NCBI GenBank assembly: GCA_041486365.1
Contig: JBGPLH010000240.1
Span: forward strand, 1 to 5,399
Length of the DNA stretch: 5,399 bases
Origin: JBGPLH01 sp041486365 [NCBI: Thermodesulfobacteriota bacterium]
GTDB taxonomy: Bacteria; JAUYMQ01
Direction of reading: 5' to 3'
Of this stretch, positions 1 to 5,399 are shown piece after piece (the first letter of the stretch is position 1; every line of letters starts with the position of its first letter). Position numbers and translations under genes: made by a program. The notes under the pieces are model-generated. The model saw nothing but the letters and a program-made list of their open reading frames with translations. It made no database searches and was not told where the DNA came from.

Positions 1-1691
1 ATGAGGATGGTCGTCGCCACCGCCAGCGCCGTCGCCGCGAGGAGCTGGTTGGAGATTCCGAAGAGCGGCCAGAGGCTGTTGATCCCTCCGAGCGGATCGA
101 CGATGCCCTGATAGAGGAAGTAACCCCAGGCGCTGACCACCGCCACGCTCGCGAACCAGGCGCTGGGCGCCCAGGACGTCCTCCCGAGGGGCGCCCAGAG
201 GTTCCCCAGCATGTCCTGCAGCATGAAGCGTCCCACCCGTGTCCCGGCGTCGAGCGTCGTCAGGATGAAGAGAGCCTCGAACATGATCGCGAAGTGGTAC
301 CACAGGGCCATCGCTTTTCCGCCCAGAACGCGCGAGAAGATATGCGCCATCCCGACGGCGAGGCACGGCGCGCCGCCCGTCCGCCCGAAGAGCGTCTCCT
401 CCCCGATCTGCGCCGTGAGCGCCCCCATGGCCTGCGTCGTCACCGGGAAGCCCCAGGCGCTGATGGTGGCCACGGCCGCGTCCGGCGTGGCGCCCACGAC
501 ACCCGGAGGGCTGTTGATCGCGAAGTAGACCCCGGGCTCGAGCACCCCCGCCGAGATCATCGCCATGATGGCGACGAAGCTCTCGAGCAGCATCCCGCCG
601 TAGCCGATCATCCGCGCGTCGGTCTCCCGGGAGATGAGCTTCGGCGTGGTCCCGGAGGAGATCAGCGCGTGGAAGCCCGAGATCGCGCCGCAGGCGATCG
701 TGATGAAGGCGAAAGGGAAGACCTTTCCGGCGAAGATCGGGCCGCTCCCGTCCGTGAAGCGCGTCAGCGCAGGCAGGTGCATCTCGGGGCGCAGGACGAA
801 GATCCCCAGGGCGAGCGCGACGACGGTGCCGAGCTTCACGAAGGTCGAGAGGTAGTCCCGGGGCGCGAGGAGGAGCCACACCGGAAGCACGGAGGCGAGG
901 AAACCGTAGAGGATGATCCCCCCCGCGAGCTGCGGCCGGCTGAAGGTGAAGAAGGCGCCCCACACGGGGTGCAGGTCCACCCAGCGCCCGAACAGCAGCG
1001 CTCCGAGAAGGAGCGCGAGCCCGATGGCCGTCGCCTCCCCGACCCTTCCGGGACGCAGGATGCGCATCCACCAGCCCACGAGCAGCGCGATGGGGATCGT
1101 CATCGCGACGGTGGAAGTTCCCCAGGGGCTCCTGAACATCGCGTTCACCACCACGAGCCCGAGCACCGCGATCAGGATGATCATGATCCCGAACACGCCC
1201 AGGAGCGCCGCGGCGCCACCCAGCGCCCCCAGCTCCTCCCGCGCCATCTGGCCCAGCGACCGGCCGTCGCGTCGCATGGAGAGCACGAGGATCGTGAGGT
1301 CCTGGACCGCGCCGCCGAGCACCACCCCGCCGATGATCCAGAGCGTCCCGGGGAGGTAGCCGAACTGCGCGGCGAGGATCGGGCCGATCAGCGGGCCGGG
1401 GCCCGCGATCGCGGCGAAGTGGTGGCCGAAGGTGACCCAGCGGTTGGTCGGGACGAAGTCGCGCCCGTCGTTGATCCGCTCCGCGGGCGTAGGCCGCCCG
1501 TCGTCCAGCGACAGGACCCGCGCGGCGATCCAGGCGCTGTAGAAGCGGAAGGCGACGGCGTAGCAGGAGAGCGCGGCTGCGAGGAGCCACAGGGCGTTGA
1601 TCGATTCACCCCGCGCCACTGCGATGACGGCGATGGACAGCGCGCCGGTGATGGCGATGCCCGTCCACAGAAGACCGCGCATGAGATTCAC
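1..1691 (-). CDS. cstA: Carbon starvation protein CstA, peptide/pyruvate transporter (C-terminus beyond window)
   Basis: Inner-membrane carrier of the CstA family. Known members (E. coli CstA, BtsT) import peptides or pyruvate, usually when carbon is scarce. The 563 visible residues give about a dozen or more hydrophobic segments. They carry the family signatures in order: a loop ending in [20 protein letters not shown] (78-97), [16 protein letters not shown] (99-115), GAVQD and RRDGRSLG (127-147), [19 protein letters not shown] (333-351), [15 protein letters not shown] (471-485) and [18 protein letters not shown] (532-549). The last one normally lies near the final membrane spans, so probably only a modest C-terminal piece is missing. 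E. coli CstA is about 700 residues; this looks like the shorter type. I chose GTG at 1691-1689 because GGAGG sits 7 bases upstream. An in-frame ATG three codons later (1682) would be 16 bases from it. The gene is divergent from plsX. I see no convincing cstA promoter. Family assignment is very sure; the substrate is inferred. Confidence 0.96.
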   Translation of the reverse strand, partial: MNLMRGLLWTGIAITGALSIAVIAVARGESINALWLLAAALSCYAVAFRFYSAWIAARVLSLDDGRPTPAERINDGRDFVPTNRWVTFGHHFAAIAGPGPLIGPILAAQFGYLPGTLWIIGGVVLGGAVQDLTILVLSMRRDGRSLGQMAREELGALGGAAALLGVFGIMIILIAVLGLVVVNAMFRSPWGTSTVAMTIPIALLVGWWMRILRPGRVGEATAIGLALLLGALLFGRWVDLHPVWGAFFTFSRPQLAGGIILYGFLASVLPVWLLLAPRDYLSTFVKLGTVVALALGIFVLRPEMHLPALTRFTDGSGPIFAGKVFPFAFITIACGAISGFHALISSGTTPKLISRETDARMIGYGGMLLESFVAIMAMISAGVLEPGVYFAINSPPGVVGATPDAAVATISAWGFPVTTQAMGALTAQIGEETLFGRTGGAPCLAVGMAHIFSRVLGGKAMALWYHFAIMFEALFILTTLDAGTRVGRFMLQDMLGNLWAPLGRTSWAPSAWFASVAVVSAWGYFLYQGIVDPLGGINSLWPLFGISNQLLAATALAVATTIL

Positions 1692-1698
1692 CGGAGCG

Positions 1699-1703
1699 CC
1701 TCC
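1699..1703 (-). promoter_or_regulatory. Ribosome binding site of cstA (GGAGG), favours the GTG start
   Basis: On the minus strand GGAGG lies 7 bases before GTG (1691-1689), which is ideal spacing. The next in-frame ATG (1682-1680) would be 16 bases away. This decides for GTG and adds three residues (M-N-L) to the N-terminus. Confidence 0.7.
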
Positions 1704-1721
1704 ACCCGGAACGGCAGGATA

Positions 1722-1768
1722 CCCGCCGCTGATGCGCGCCGAGCTCCAAATTGACAGAACGCGGCGGG
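1722..1768. repeat. 8-bp inverted repeat in the cstA-plsX divergent spacer
   Basis: CCCGCCGC at 1722-1729 is the exact reverse complement of GCGGCGGG at 1761-1768, with 31 bases between the arms. The right arm falls inside the spacer of the candidate plsX promoter, and the left arm lies in the cstA upstream region. It could be an operator or an RNA stem in a cstA leader. An 8-bp G/C-only match is quite likely by chance in DNA this GC-rich. Confidence 0.2.
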
Positions 1769-1780
1769 GCGTCGCATGAT
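1751..1780 (+). promoter_or_regulatory. Candidate sigma70-type promoter of plsX, possibly giving a leaderless mRNA
   Basis: A perfect -35 hexamer TTGACA (1751-1756) is followed after 18 bases by CATGAT (1775-1780), which matches 4 of 6 positions of TATAAT. The plsX ATG begins 6 bases after the -10 box, where transcription normally starts. No Shine-Dalgarno sequence precedes that ATG: the nearest G-run, GGGG at 1766-1769, is 17 bases away. The same TTG could be read as an upstream start codon giving 12 more residues. It has only a weak GAG before it, and the extra residues do not resemble PlsX. Confidence 0.5.
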
Positions 1781-1786
1781 TTCCCC

Positions 1787-2860
1787 ATGGATCCGCTCGC
1801 CCTCCACGAAAAACGGATCGCCGTCGATGCGATGGGGGGCGACCTCGCGCCGGAGGCGGTGGTGAAGGGGGTCGTGCTCGCGCTCTCGGAGGCCGAGGGT
1901 TTCCACTGCCTGCTCGTGGGGGACCGGGCCCGGATCACCGCCCTGCTCGCCCGCCATCCTCATCCGCGAAGCCGCGTCGAGATCGTTCATGCGGAGGAGG
2001 TGATCGGCATGGACGAGTCCCCCAAGGAGGCCGTCCTGCGCAAGCCCCGCGCCTCCATCCTCGTGGCCGCCGGGATGCTCGGCCGCGACGAGGCGGACGC
2101 CCTCGTGAGCGCGGGTAACACGGGCGCCATCGTGCTGGCCTCGGCGCGGCACCTCCCGGTGGTGCCCGGGACCTCGCGCGCCGGGCTCGCCGCGCTGATC
2201 CCCGCCCGCCGGCGGGAGGCCGGCGATCTCGGCTTCGTGCTCCTGATCGACGTCGGGGCCACGGTGCACGCTACCTCCCAGCAGCTCGCCCATTTTGCGA
2301 CCCTGGGCACCGCCTACCTGCGGGCGGCGCTCGGCGTCGCCTCTCCGCGCGTCGCGCTGCTCAATATCGGCGAGGAGGCCACGAAGGGGGACGCCATGCT
2401 GCGCGAGGCCTACCAGATCCTCTCCCGCATGAAAGAGATCCGCTTCGTCGGCAACGTGGAGGGGAAGGACATTCCGTCGGGCGGCGCCGACGTGGTCGTG
2501 TGCGAGGGGTTCACCGGGAACGTGATCCTCAAGATGGTCGAAGGGGTCGCCGCCGCGGCCTTCGATCTCACCCGGGAGGTGAGCAAGCGCCGCCTGCTGT
2601 GGCGCTTGGGCGTCGGCCTCCTGGGCCCGGCGCTGCGCGCCATCGCGAGGAAGACCGACTTCGCCGAGTACGGCGGCGCGCCGATCCTCGGCTTCTCCAG
2701 GCTCGTGATAAAGGCCCACGGCCGCAGCGACGCGCGCGCGATCCGGAGCGCCGTCCTCGTGGCCCACCGGGCCCTCGAGAACGATCTGCTCGGGCGAATC
2801 GCCGGCGGGATCACCCGCGTCAACGAAACCTTCTTCGCGAGCGCCTCGGGCACGGGCTGA
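1787..2860 (+). CDS. plsX: Phosphate acyltransferase PlsX (acyl-ACP:phosphate acyltransferase)
   Basis: Peripheral membrane enzyme that converts acyl-ACP plus phosphate to acyl-phosphate. This is the donor used by PlsY to acylate glycerol-3-phosphate in phospholipid synthesis. The 357 residues match the usual family length. Family landmarks are [10 protein letters not shown] (10-19), a GDRARI strand (45-50), VSAGNTGA (107-114), DVGAT (155-159), [11 protein letters not shown] (191-201), [10 protein letters not shown] (220-229), [12 protein letters not shown] (235-246) and GGAPILG followed by KAHGRS (296-314). The block at 155-159 is normally DxGAN; here Asn is Thr159, and His161 replaces a usual Asp. 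Elsewhere the usual DGFTGNV reads EGFTGNV. ATG 1787 puts ten residues before the first conserved strand, as is normal. The gene usually neighbours rpmF or fabH; here it is alone, divergent from cstA and convergent with the Rieske gene 13 bases away. Identity is very sure, the start fairly sure. Confidence 0.97.
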   Translation: MDPLALHEKRIAVDAMGGDLAPEAVVKGVVLALSEAEGFHCLLVGDRARITALLARHPHPRSRVEIVHAEEVIGMDESPKEAVLRKPRASILVAAGMLGRDEADALVSAGNTGAIVLASARHLPVVPGTSRAGLAALIPARRREAGDLGFVLLIDVGATVHATSQQLAHFATLGTAYLRAALGVASPRVALLNIGEEATKGDAMLREAYQILSRMKEIRFVGNVEGKDIPSGGADVVVCEGFTGNVILKMVEGVAAAAFDLTREVSKRRLLWRLGVGLLGPALRAIARKTDFAEYGGAPILGFSRLVIKAHGRSDARAIRSAVLVAHRALENDLLGRIAGGITRVNETFFASASGTG

Positions 2861-2888
2861 CGCCGGACGAAGGTCACGCTCCCGTGTC
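2849..2888. repeat. Inverted repeat spanning the two convergent stop codons; possible bidirectional terminator
   Basis: GGCACGGG (2849-2856) can pair with CCCGTGTC (2881-2888). This gives an 8-bp stem with one G-U pair on the plus-strand RNA and a 6-bp core on either strand. Inside it TGAC (2858-2861) and GTCA (2873-2876) can pair again; these contain bases of the plsX and Rieske stop codons. No U-tract follows on either side, so it is not a textbook intrinsic terminator. It may slow or end transcription where the two units meet, or it may be chance in GC-rich sequence. Confidence 0.3.
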
Positions 2889-3182
2889 GACGAGGACGGC
2901 GTTCCCCTCGACCTTCACGGCGAAGGTCTGGATTCGGGTCTTCGGATTCGTGTGGCACTCGCCGCTCGTGACATCGAACTCCCAGCCGTGCCAGGGGCAG
3001 CTCAGGACGGTCCCCTCCAGGAGGCCGTCGGCGAGCGGGCCGCCGCGGTGCGGGCAGGCGTTCTGCGTGCCGTAGAACCTCCCCTCGCAGTTGAACACCG
3101 CGATCTGCTTCCCGCCGGCCTCGACGATGAGGCCCTGGCCGCTCGGGATCGATTCCGTCTCCGCCACTTTCTCGAAACCCAT
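2874..3182 (-). CDS. Small Rieske [2Fe-2S] ferredoxin (NirD/BphF-like)
   Basis: Stand-alone Rieske-fold iron-sulfur protein of 102 residues, about the family's minimal domain size, with no signal peptide or membrane segment, so cytosolic. The cluster-binding pair is complete: CPHRGGPL (43-50; Cys43, His45) and CPWHGWEF (62-69; Cys62, His65). These supply two Cys to one iron and two His to the other. Relatives are ferredoxins of ring-hydroxylating dioxygenases and the small subunit of NADH-nitrite reductase (NirD). No oxygenase or reductase is in view, so the partner is unknown. It is the last visible gene of the ruvA-ruvB-ogt strand, 14 bases after the ogt stop. ATG 3182 was chosen because AGGAG lies 10 bases upstream. 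A GTG at 3200 overlapping the ogt stop would add six residues but has no binding site. Fold is sure; role is open. Confidence 0.92.
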   Translation of the reverse strand: MGFEKVAETESIPSGQGLIVEAGGKQIAVFNCEGRFYGTQNACPHRGGPLADGLLEGTVLSCPWHGWEFDVTSGECHTNPKTRIQTFAVKVEGNAVLVDTGA

Positions 3183-3192
3183 CGATCCGGCT

Positions 3193-3197
3193 CTCCT
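3193..3197 (-). promoter_or_regulatory. Ribosome binding site of the Rieske gene (AGGAG)
   Basis: AGGAG on the minus strand ends 10 bases before ATG 3182 and runs into the ogt stop codon (TGA, 3199-3197). It supports the ATG over the in-frame GTG at 3200, which would lie upstream of this site. Confidence 0.55.
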
Positions 3198-3715
3198 CAC
3201 AGAAGCGCCGGCTGGATGGGCCAGGCGCCCTCCAGCCGGAGCAGGTGTTCCTTCCGCCAGAGCCCGGCGGCGAAACCACCGAGGGCCCCCCCTGCGCGCA
3301 GGACCCGGTGGCAGGGAATGGCGATCATGATCGGATTCGCCCCGTTCGCCGACCCGACCGCCCGGGACGCGCCGGGTGGGAGCCCAAGACCGCGCGCGAG
3401 GGACCCGTAGGTCGTGGTGACCCCGTAGGGAATCTTCCGGAGCGCATCCCAGACGGCGCGCTGGAAGGCCGTGCCCCAGGCGGGCTCCATCGCCAGATCG
3501 AAGTCCCGCAGGCCCCCCGTGAAGTAGCGCTCATAGGCCCGAGCCGCCCCGTCGAGCGATCCCCCGTCGGGAACCAGCTCGACACCGTGCGCCCGGGCCC
3601 AGACCCGCGCCTCGCCATCGCCTTCGATCAGGCGCGCTCCGGAGAGTCCCCGCTCCGTGCCCGCCAGCAGGATCCGTCCGATCGGCGTCTCGATCACGCG
3701 ACTTTCGAGCTTCAC
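3197..3715 (-). CDS. ogt: Methylated-DNA--[protein]-cysteine S-methyltransferase (O6-alkylguanine repair)
   Basis: Repairs O6-methylguanine and O4-methylthymine in DNA by moving the alkyl group irreversibly to its own cysteine; one molecule is used per lesion. The 172 residues fit the single-domain Ogt type; no Ada regulatory domain is present. Residues 1-75 form the variable N-terminal domain. Residues 80-165 are the conserved DNA-binding and active-site domain: [15 protein letters not shown] (84-98), TTYG (101-104), [12 protein letters not shown] (117-128) with the likely base-flipping Arg118, IPCHRV (133-138) with acceptor Cys135, then [14 protein letters not shown] (146-159) and Glu162. 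The start is GTG 3715, with AGGAG 8 bases upstream; its GTGA overlaps the ruvB stop, a sign of translational coupling. Placement directly behind ruvAB makes it part of a DNA-repair operon, which suggests joint expression. I cannot see the promoter, which would lie upstream of ruvA or beyond the window. Confidence 0.96.
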   Translation of the reverse strand: MKLESRVIETPIGRILLAGTERGLSGARLIEGDGEARVWARAHGVELVPDGGSLDGAARAYERYFTGGLRDFDLAMEPAWGTAFQRAVWDALRKIPYGVTTTYGSLARGLGLPPGASRAVGSANGANPIMIAIPCHRVLRAGGALGGFAAGLWRKEHLLRLEGAWPIQPALL

Positions 3716-4770
3716 AGCAGCCGCTCCTGCCCTCCCGCGGCGGGCTCCTGACGTCCGAAGTGCGCGTAGGCCCGCGGGGTGGCCACGCGGCCGCGCGGCG
3801 TGCGGTTCAGATACCCCTCCTGGATCAGGTAGGGCTCGTACACGTCCTCGAGGGTGTCCTTCTCCTCCGCGATGGCCGCCGACAGCGTCTCGATGCCGAC
3901 GGGACCGCCGCCGAACTTGTCGATGATCGTGAGGAGAATCTTCCGATCCATGGGATCGAAGCCAACCACGTCCACGTCGAGCATCTCGAGGGCGCGGTGC
4001 GCGATCTCCCGGTCGATGCGCCCCTTCGCCTTCACCTGCGCGTAGTCACGCACGCGCCGGAGCAGCCGGTTCGCAATCCGCGGCGTCCCCCGGGCCCGCC
4101 GGGCGATTTCCGCCGCGCCCCCGCCGTCCGTTTCGACCCCCAGTATCCGCGCGGAGCGCAGCACGATCTCCCGTAGGTCGTCCTCTGTGTAGTAATCGAG
4201 GCGGAAGAGAAGTCCGAAGCGGCCATGGAGCGGAGACGTGAGGAGCCCGGCGCGCGTGGTCGCACCCACGAGGGTGAAGCGCGGGAGCGGAAGCTTGATC
4301 GAGCGCGCCCCGGGCCCCTGCCCCACGAGGATGTCCAGCTCGAAATCCTCCAGGGCCGGGTAGAGGACCTCCGCAACGACGGGGCTCATCCGGTGGATCT
4401 CGTCGATGAAGAGGACCTCGCGCACATCGAGATTCGAGAGGATCGCGGCCACGTCACCGGCGCGCTCGAGGATGGGGCCGGAGGAGGTCTGGAGCCCCAC
4501 GCCCAGCTCCCGCGCGATGAGCGAGGCCAGCGTCGTCTTTCCCAGCCCGGGCGGCCCTGACAGAAGCACGTGGTCGAGCGCCTCCCCGCGCCGCCGGGCG
4601 GCGTCGATGGCGACGGCGAGGTTCTCCTTGATCCGCATCTGCCCGACGAACTCGGAGAGCGCCTGCGGCCGGAGCGTCGCGTCGAAGCGCGCGTCGTCCT
4701 CGAGGCGCTCGGGTGAGGTCTCGATCACGTCGCGTCGCGGCGCCCGGTCCTCTTCGGTTGCTCTCGCCAA
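3712..4770 (-). CDS. ruvB: Holliday junction branch-migration ATPase RuvB
   Basis: AAA+ motor that, as hexameric rings held by RuvA, pumps DNA through Holliday junctions during recombinational repair. The 352 residues are the normal size. A short variable N-terminus (1-25) is followed by [11 protein letters not shown] (34-44), Walker [10 protein letters not shown] (72-80), Walker B FIDEIH (121-126), sensor 1 GATTRAG (169-175), the arginine finger Arg184 in LHGRFG, sensor 2 around [17 protein letters not shown] (228-244), and a winged-helix DNA-binding domain with [14 protein letters not shown] and YLNRTPRGR (287-328). The commoner LRDRFG around the arginine finger is LHGRFG here. The start is TTG 4770, chosen because GGAGG sits 8 bases upstream. 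It lies 39 bases after ruvA and overlaps ogt by 4 bases. Identity is certain. Confidence 0.98.
   Translation of the reverse strand: MARATEEDRAPRRDVIETSPERLEDDARFDATLRPQALSEFVGQMRIKENLAVAIDAARRRGEALDHVLLSGPPGLGKTTLASLIARELGVGLQTSSGPILERAGDVAAILSNLDVREVLFIDEIHRMSPVVAEVLYPALEDFELDILVGQGPGARSIKLPLPRFTLVGATTRAGLLTSPLHGRFGLLFRLDYYTEDDLREIVLRSARILGVETDGGGAAEIARRARGTPRIANRLLRRVRDYAQVKAKGRIDREIAHRALEMLDVDVVGFDPMDRKILLTIIDKFGGGPVGIETLSAAIAEEKDTLEDVYEPYLIQEGYLNRTPRGRVATPRAYAHFGRQEPAAGGQERLL
3724..3728 (-). promoter_or_regulatory. Ribosome binding site of ogt (AGGAG), inside the end of ruvB
   Basis: AGGAG lies within the last codons of ruvB, 8 bases before the GTG start of ogt. With the GTGA stop-start overlap it fixes the ogt start and allows reinitiation by ribosomes finishing ruvB. 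Confidence 0.7.
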
Positions 4771-4778
4771 GGAGAATC

Positions 4779-4783
4779 CCTCC
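4779..4783 (-). promoter_or_regulatory. Ribosome binding site of ruvB (GGAGG), decides the TTG start
   Basis: A purine-rich run, AGGGAGGG on the minus strand, contains GGAGG 8 bases before TTG 4770. No ATG lies nearby in frame. The strong site makes the rare TTG start credible. It occupies part of the 39-base ruvA-ruvB gap, which otherwise holds only a short G/C palindromic stretch. Confidence 0.7.
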
Positions 4784-4809
4784 CTCTCACGGGCCCGCGC
4801 CGGGTGCGG

Positions 4810-5399
4810 TCAGGCCAGCCCCGCAAGGCGCCGCAGGCTCTCCCGCAGCAGCGTCTCGATGGGCGCGCCCGGCATGGCATCCTTCACCGCGGCCAGCGCC
4901 CTCTCGGCCTGTGCCGGACGGTAGCCCAGGTTGGTCAGAGCCGAGAGCACGTCGTCGTCCTCCGCCGCGGCTCGGGCGCGCGATGCGGCGCGCGCGCTCG
5001 GCACCGATACCTCGAGCTTCAGCATCCTGTCGCGCAGATCGATGATGAGCCGCTCCGCGGTCTTCTTGCCGACGCCCGGCACCGCCACGATGGGCGCCGT
5101 CTTCCCCTCCACGATCGACCGCACGACGTCGGGCGCCGAGAGTCCGGAGAGGAGGTTCAGTGCCACCTTCGGACCCACGCCGGAGACCCCGATCAGCAGA
5201 CGGAACACGTCCCGTTCCAGCGCCGTGAGAAAGCCGAACAGGATGAAGGCGTCCTCCCGCACGTGGGTATGGGTGAGAAGCTCGACCGTCTCCCCTTCTT
5301 CCGGAAGCTCCGTGAAGGTGGACAGCGGCACGCTCACCTCGTAGCCCACCCCTCCGACATCCACGAGGATCCGTTCGGTGCTCTTGGCCGCCAGGCGAC
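4810..5399 (-). CDS. ruvA: Holliday junction DNA helicase subunit RuvA (N-terminal few codons beyond window)
   Basis: RuvA tetramers bind the four-way junction, hold it open and square, and load the two RuvB rings. 195 residues are visible, starting in the first strand of domain I; probably about six are missing, and the family is around 200 residues. Domain I (OB fold) shows LVDVGGVGYEVSVP (11-24) and REDAFILFGF (47-56), whose Glu48-Asp49 correspond to the acidic pin that separates strands at the junction centre. Domain II has two helix-hairpin-helix motifs, GVSGVGPKVAL (70-80) and VPGVGKKTAERL (106-117). An Ala/Arg-rich flexible linker (about 133-148) leads to domain III, DDVLSALTNLGYRPAQAERAL (148-168), which contacts RuvB. 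Residue numbers count from the first complete codon (5397). It is upstream of ruvB in the same operon; ruvC is often just upstream but would be outside this window. Confidence 0.97.
   Translation of the reverse strand, partial: RLAAKSTERILVDVGGVGYEVSVPLSTFTELPEEGETVELLTHTHVREDAFILFGFLTALERDVFRLLIGVSGVGPKVALNLLSGLSAPDVVRSIVEGKTAPIVAVPGVGKKTAERLIIDLRDRMLKLEVSVPSARAASRARAAAEDDDVLSALTNLGYRPAQAERALAAVKDAMPGAPIETLLRESLRRLAGLA

Noticed and set aside
1716-1721. TATCCT on the minus strand as a cstA -10 box
   Set aside because: It matches TATAAT at four positions, but no acceptable -35 hexamer lies 16-19 bases upstream; the nearest, TTGGAG, is 22 bases away.
294-1754. A 486-codon plus-strand open frame
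   Set aside because: It lies opposite the whole length of cstA, which is supported by many family motifs. Its product is a low-complexity mix of Arg, Pro, Glu, Asp, His and Gly with no recognisable fold, as expected from the antisense of a GC-rich membrane-protein gene.
1751-1786. TTG 1751 as the plsX start, adding 12 residues
   Set aside because: The added residues do not resemble PlsX N-termini, the upstream binding site is only GAG, and the TTG is part of a perfect -35 box. ATG 1787 leaves a normal-length protein.
1688-2767. A 359-codon minus-strand open frame opposite plsX
   Set aside because: Its product is rich in His, Arg, Gly and Glu and has no known motif, while the opposite strand encodes an intact PlsX. 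Long antisense frames are common in GC-rich codon usage.
2410-3279. A 289-codon minus-strand open frame running through the Rieske gene in another frame
   Set aside because: It overlaps the Rieske gene, the end of ogt and the antisense of plsX, is Arg/Pro-rich and has no motif. The in-frame Rieske cluster residues show which frame is real.
3245-3751. A 168-codon plus-strand open frame opposite ogt
   Set aside because: Shadow of ogt, whose PCHRV active site and DNA-binding motifs are intact on the minus strand.
1-5399. A new defence system, mobile element, CRISPR array or RNA gene
   Set aside because: All space is taken by recognisable housekeeping genes. There are no tandem or terminal repeats, no transposase or integrase motifs, no tRNA-like cloverleaf and no unassigned gene cluster.

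Overview
The window is a compact, very GC-rich piece of bacterial chromosome. It holds five protein genes and almost no spacer: gaps of 95, 13, 14 and 39 bases, plus one 4-base overlap. Purine-rich GGAGG-type ribosome binding sites, non-ATG starts (GTG, TTG) and classical bacterial housekeeping genes point to a GC-rich bacterium. The genes alone do not fix the phylum. Lineages such as Acidobacteriota, Myxococcota, Gemmatimonadota or Eisenbacteria would fit, but that is a guess from composition and style. No stretch over 300 bases lacks a gene.

Layout. From the left edge to 1691, on the minus strand, is cstA, a carbon-starvation peptide/pyruvate transporter whose C-terminus lies outside the window. 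A 95-base divergent spacer follows. It carries the cstA ribosome binding site and a candidate promoter for plsX (TTGACA, 18-base spacer, CATGAT) placed so that the plsX mRNA could start at its ATG, i.e. be leaderless. plsX (plus strand, 1787-2860) makes acyl-phosphate for phospholipid synthesis. It stands alone, without fabH or rpmF beside it.

plsX converges on a minus-strand operon that enters from the right edge: ruvA (its first few codons are outside), ruvB, ogt, then a small Rieske ferredoxin. RuvA and RuvB are the Holliday junction branch-migration motor. Ogt repairs O6-alkylguanine by suicidal alkyl transfer, and its GTG start overlaps the ruvB stop, so the two are probably translationally coupled. 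The Rieske protein is a 2Fe-2S electron carrier or subunit with no obvious partner here. The left half is therefore uptake and lipid metabolism, and the right half is a DNA-repair operon with a redox gene at its tail.

I found no mobile element, CRISPR array, RNA gene or evidence of a new multi-gene system. The items worth a second look are small: the possible leaderless plsX transcript, sequence departures in PlsX and RuvB motifs, the ruvB-ogt coupling, the orphan Rieske gene, and an inverted repeat spanning both convergent stop codons.
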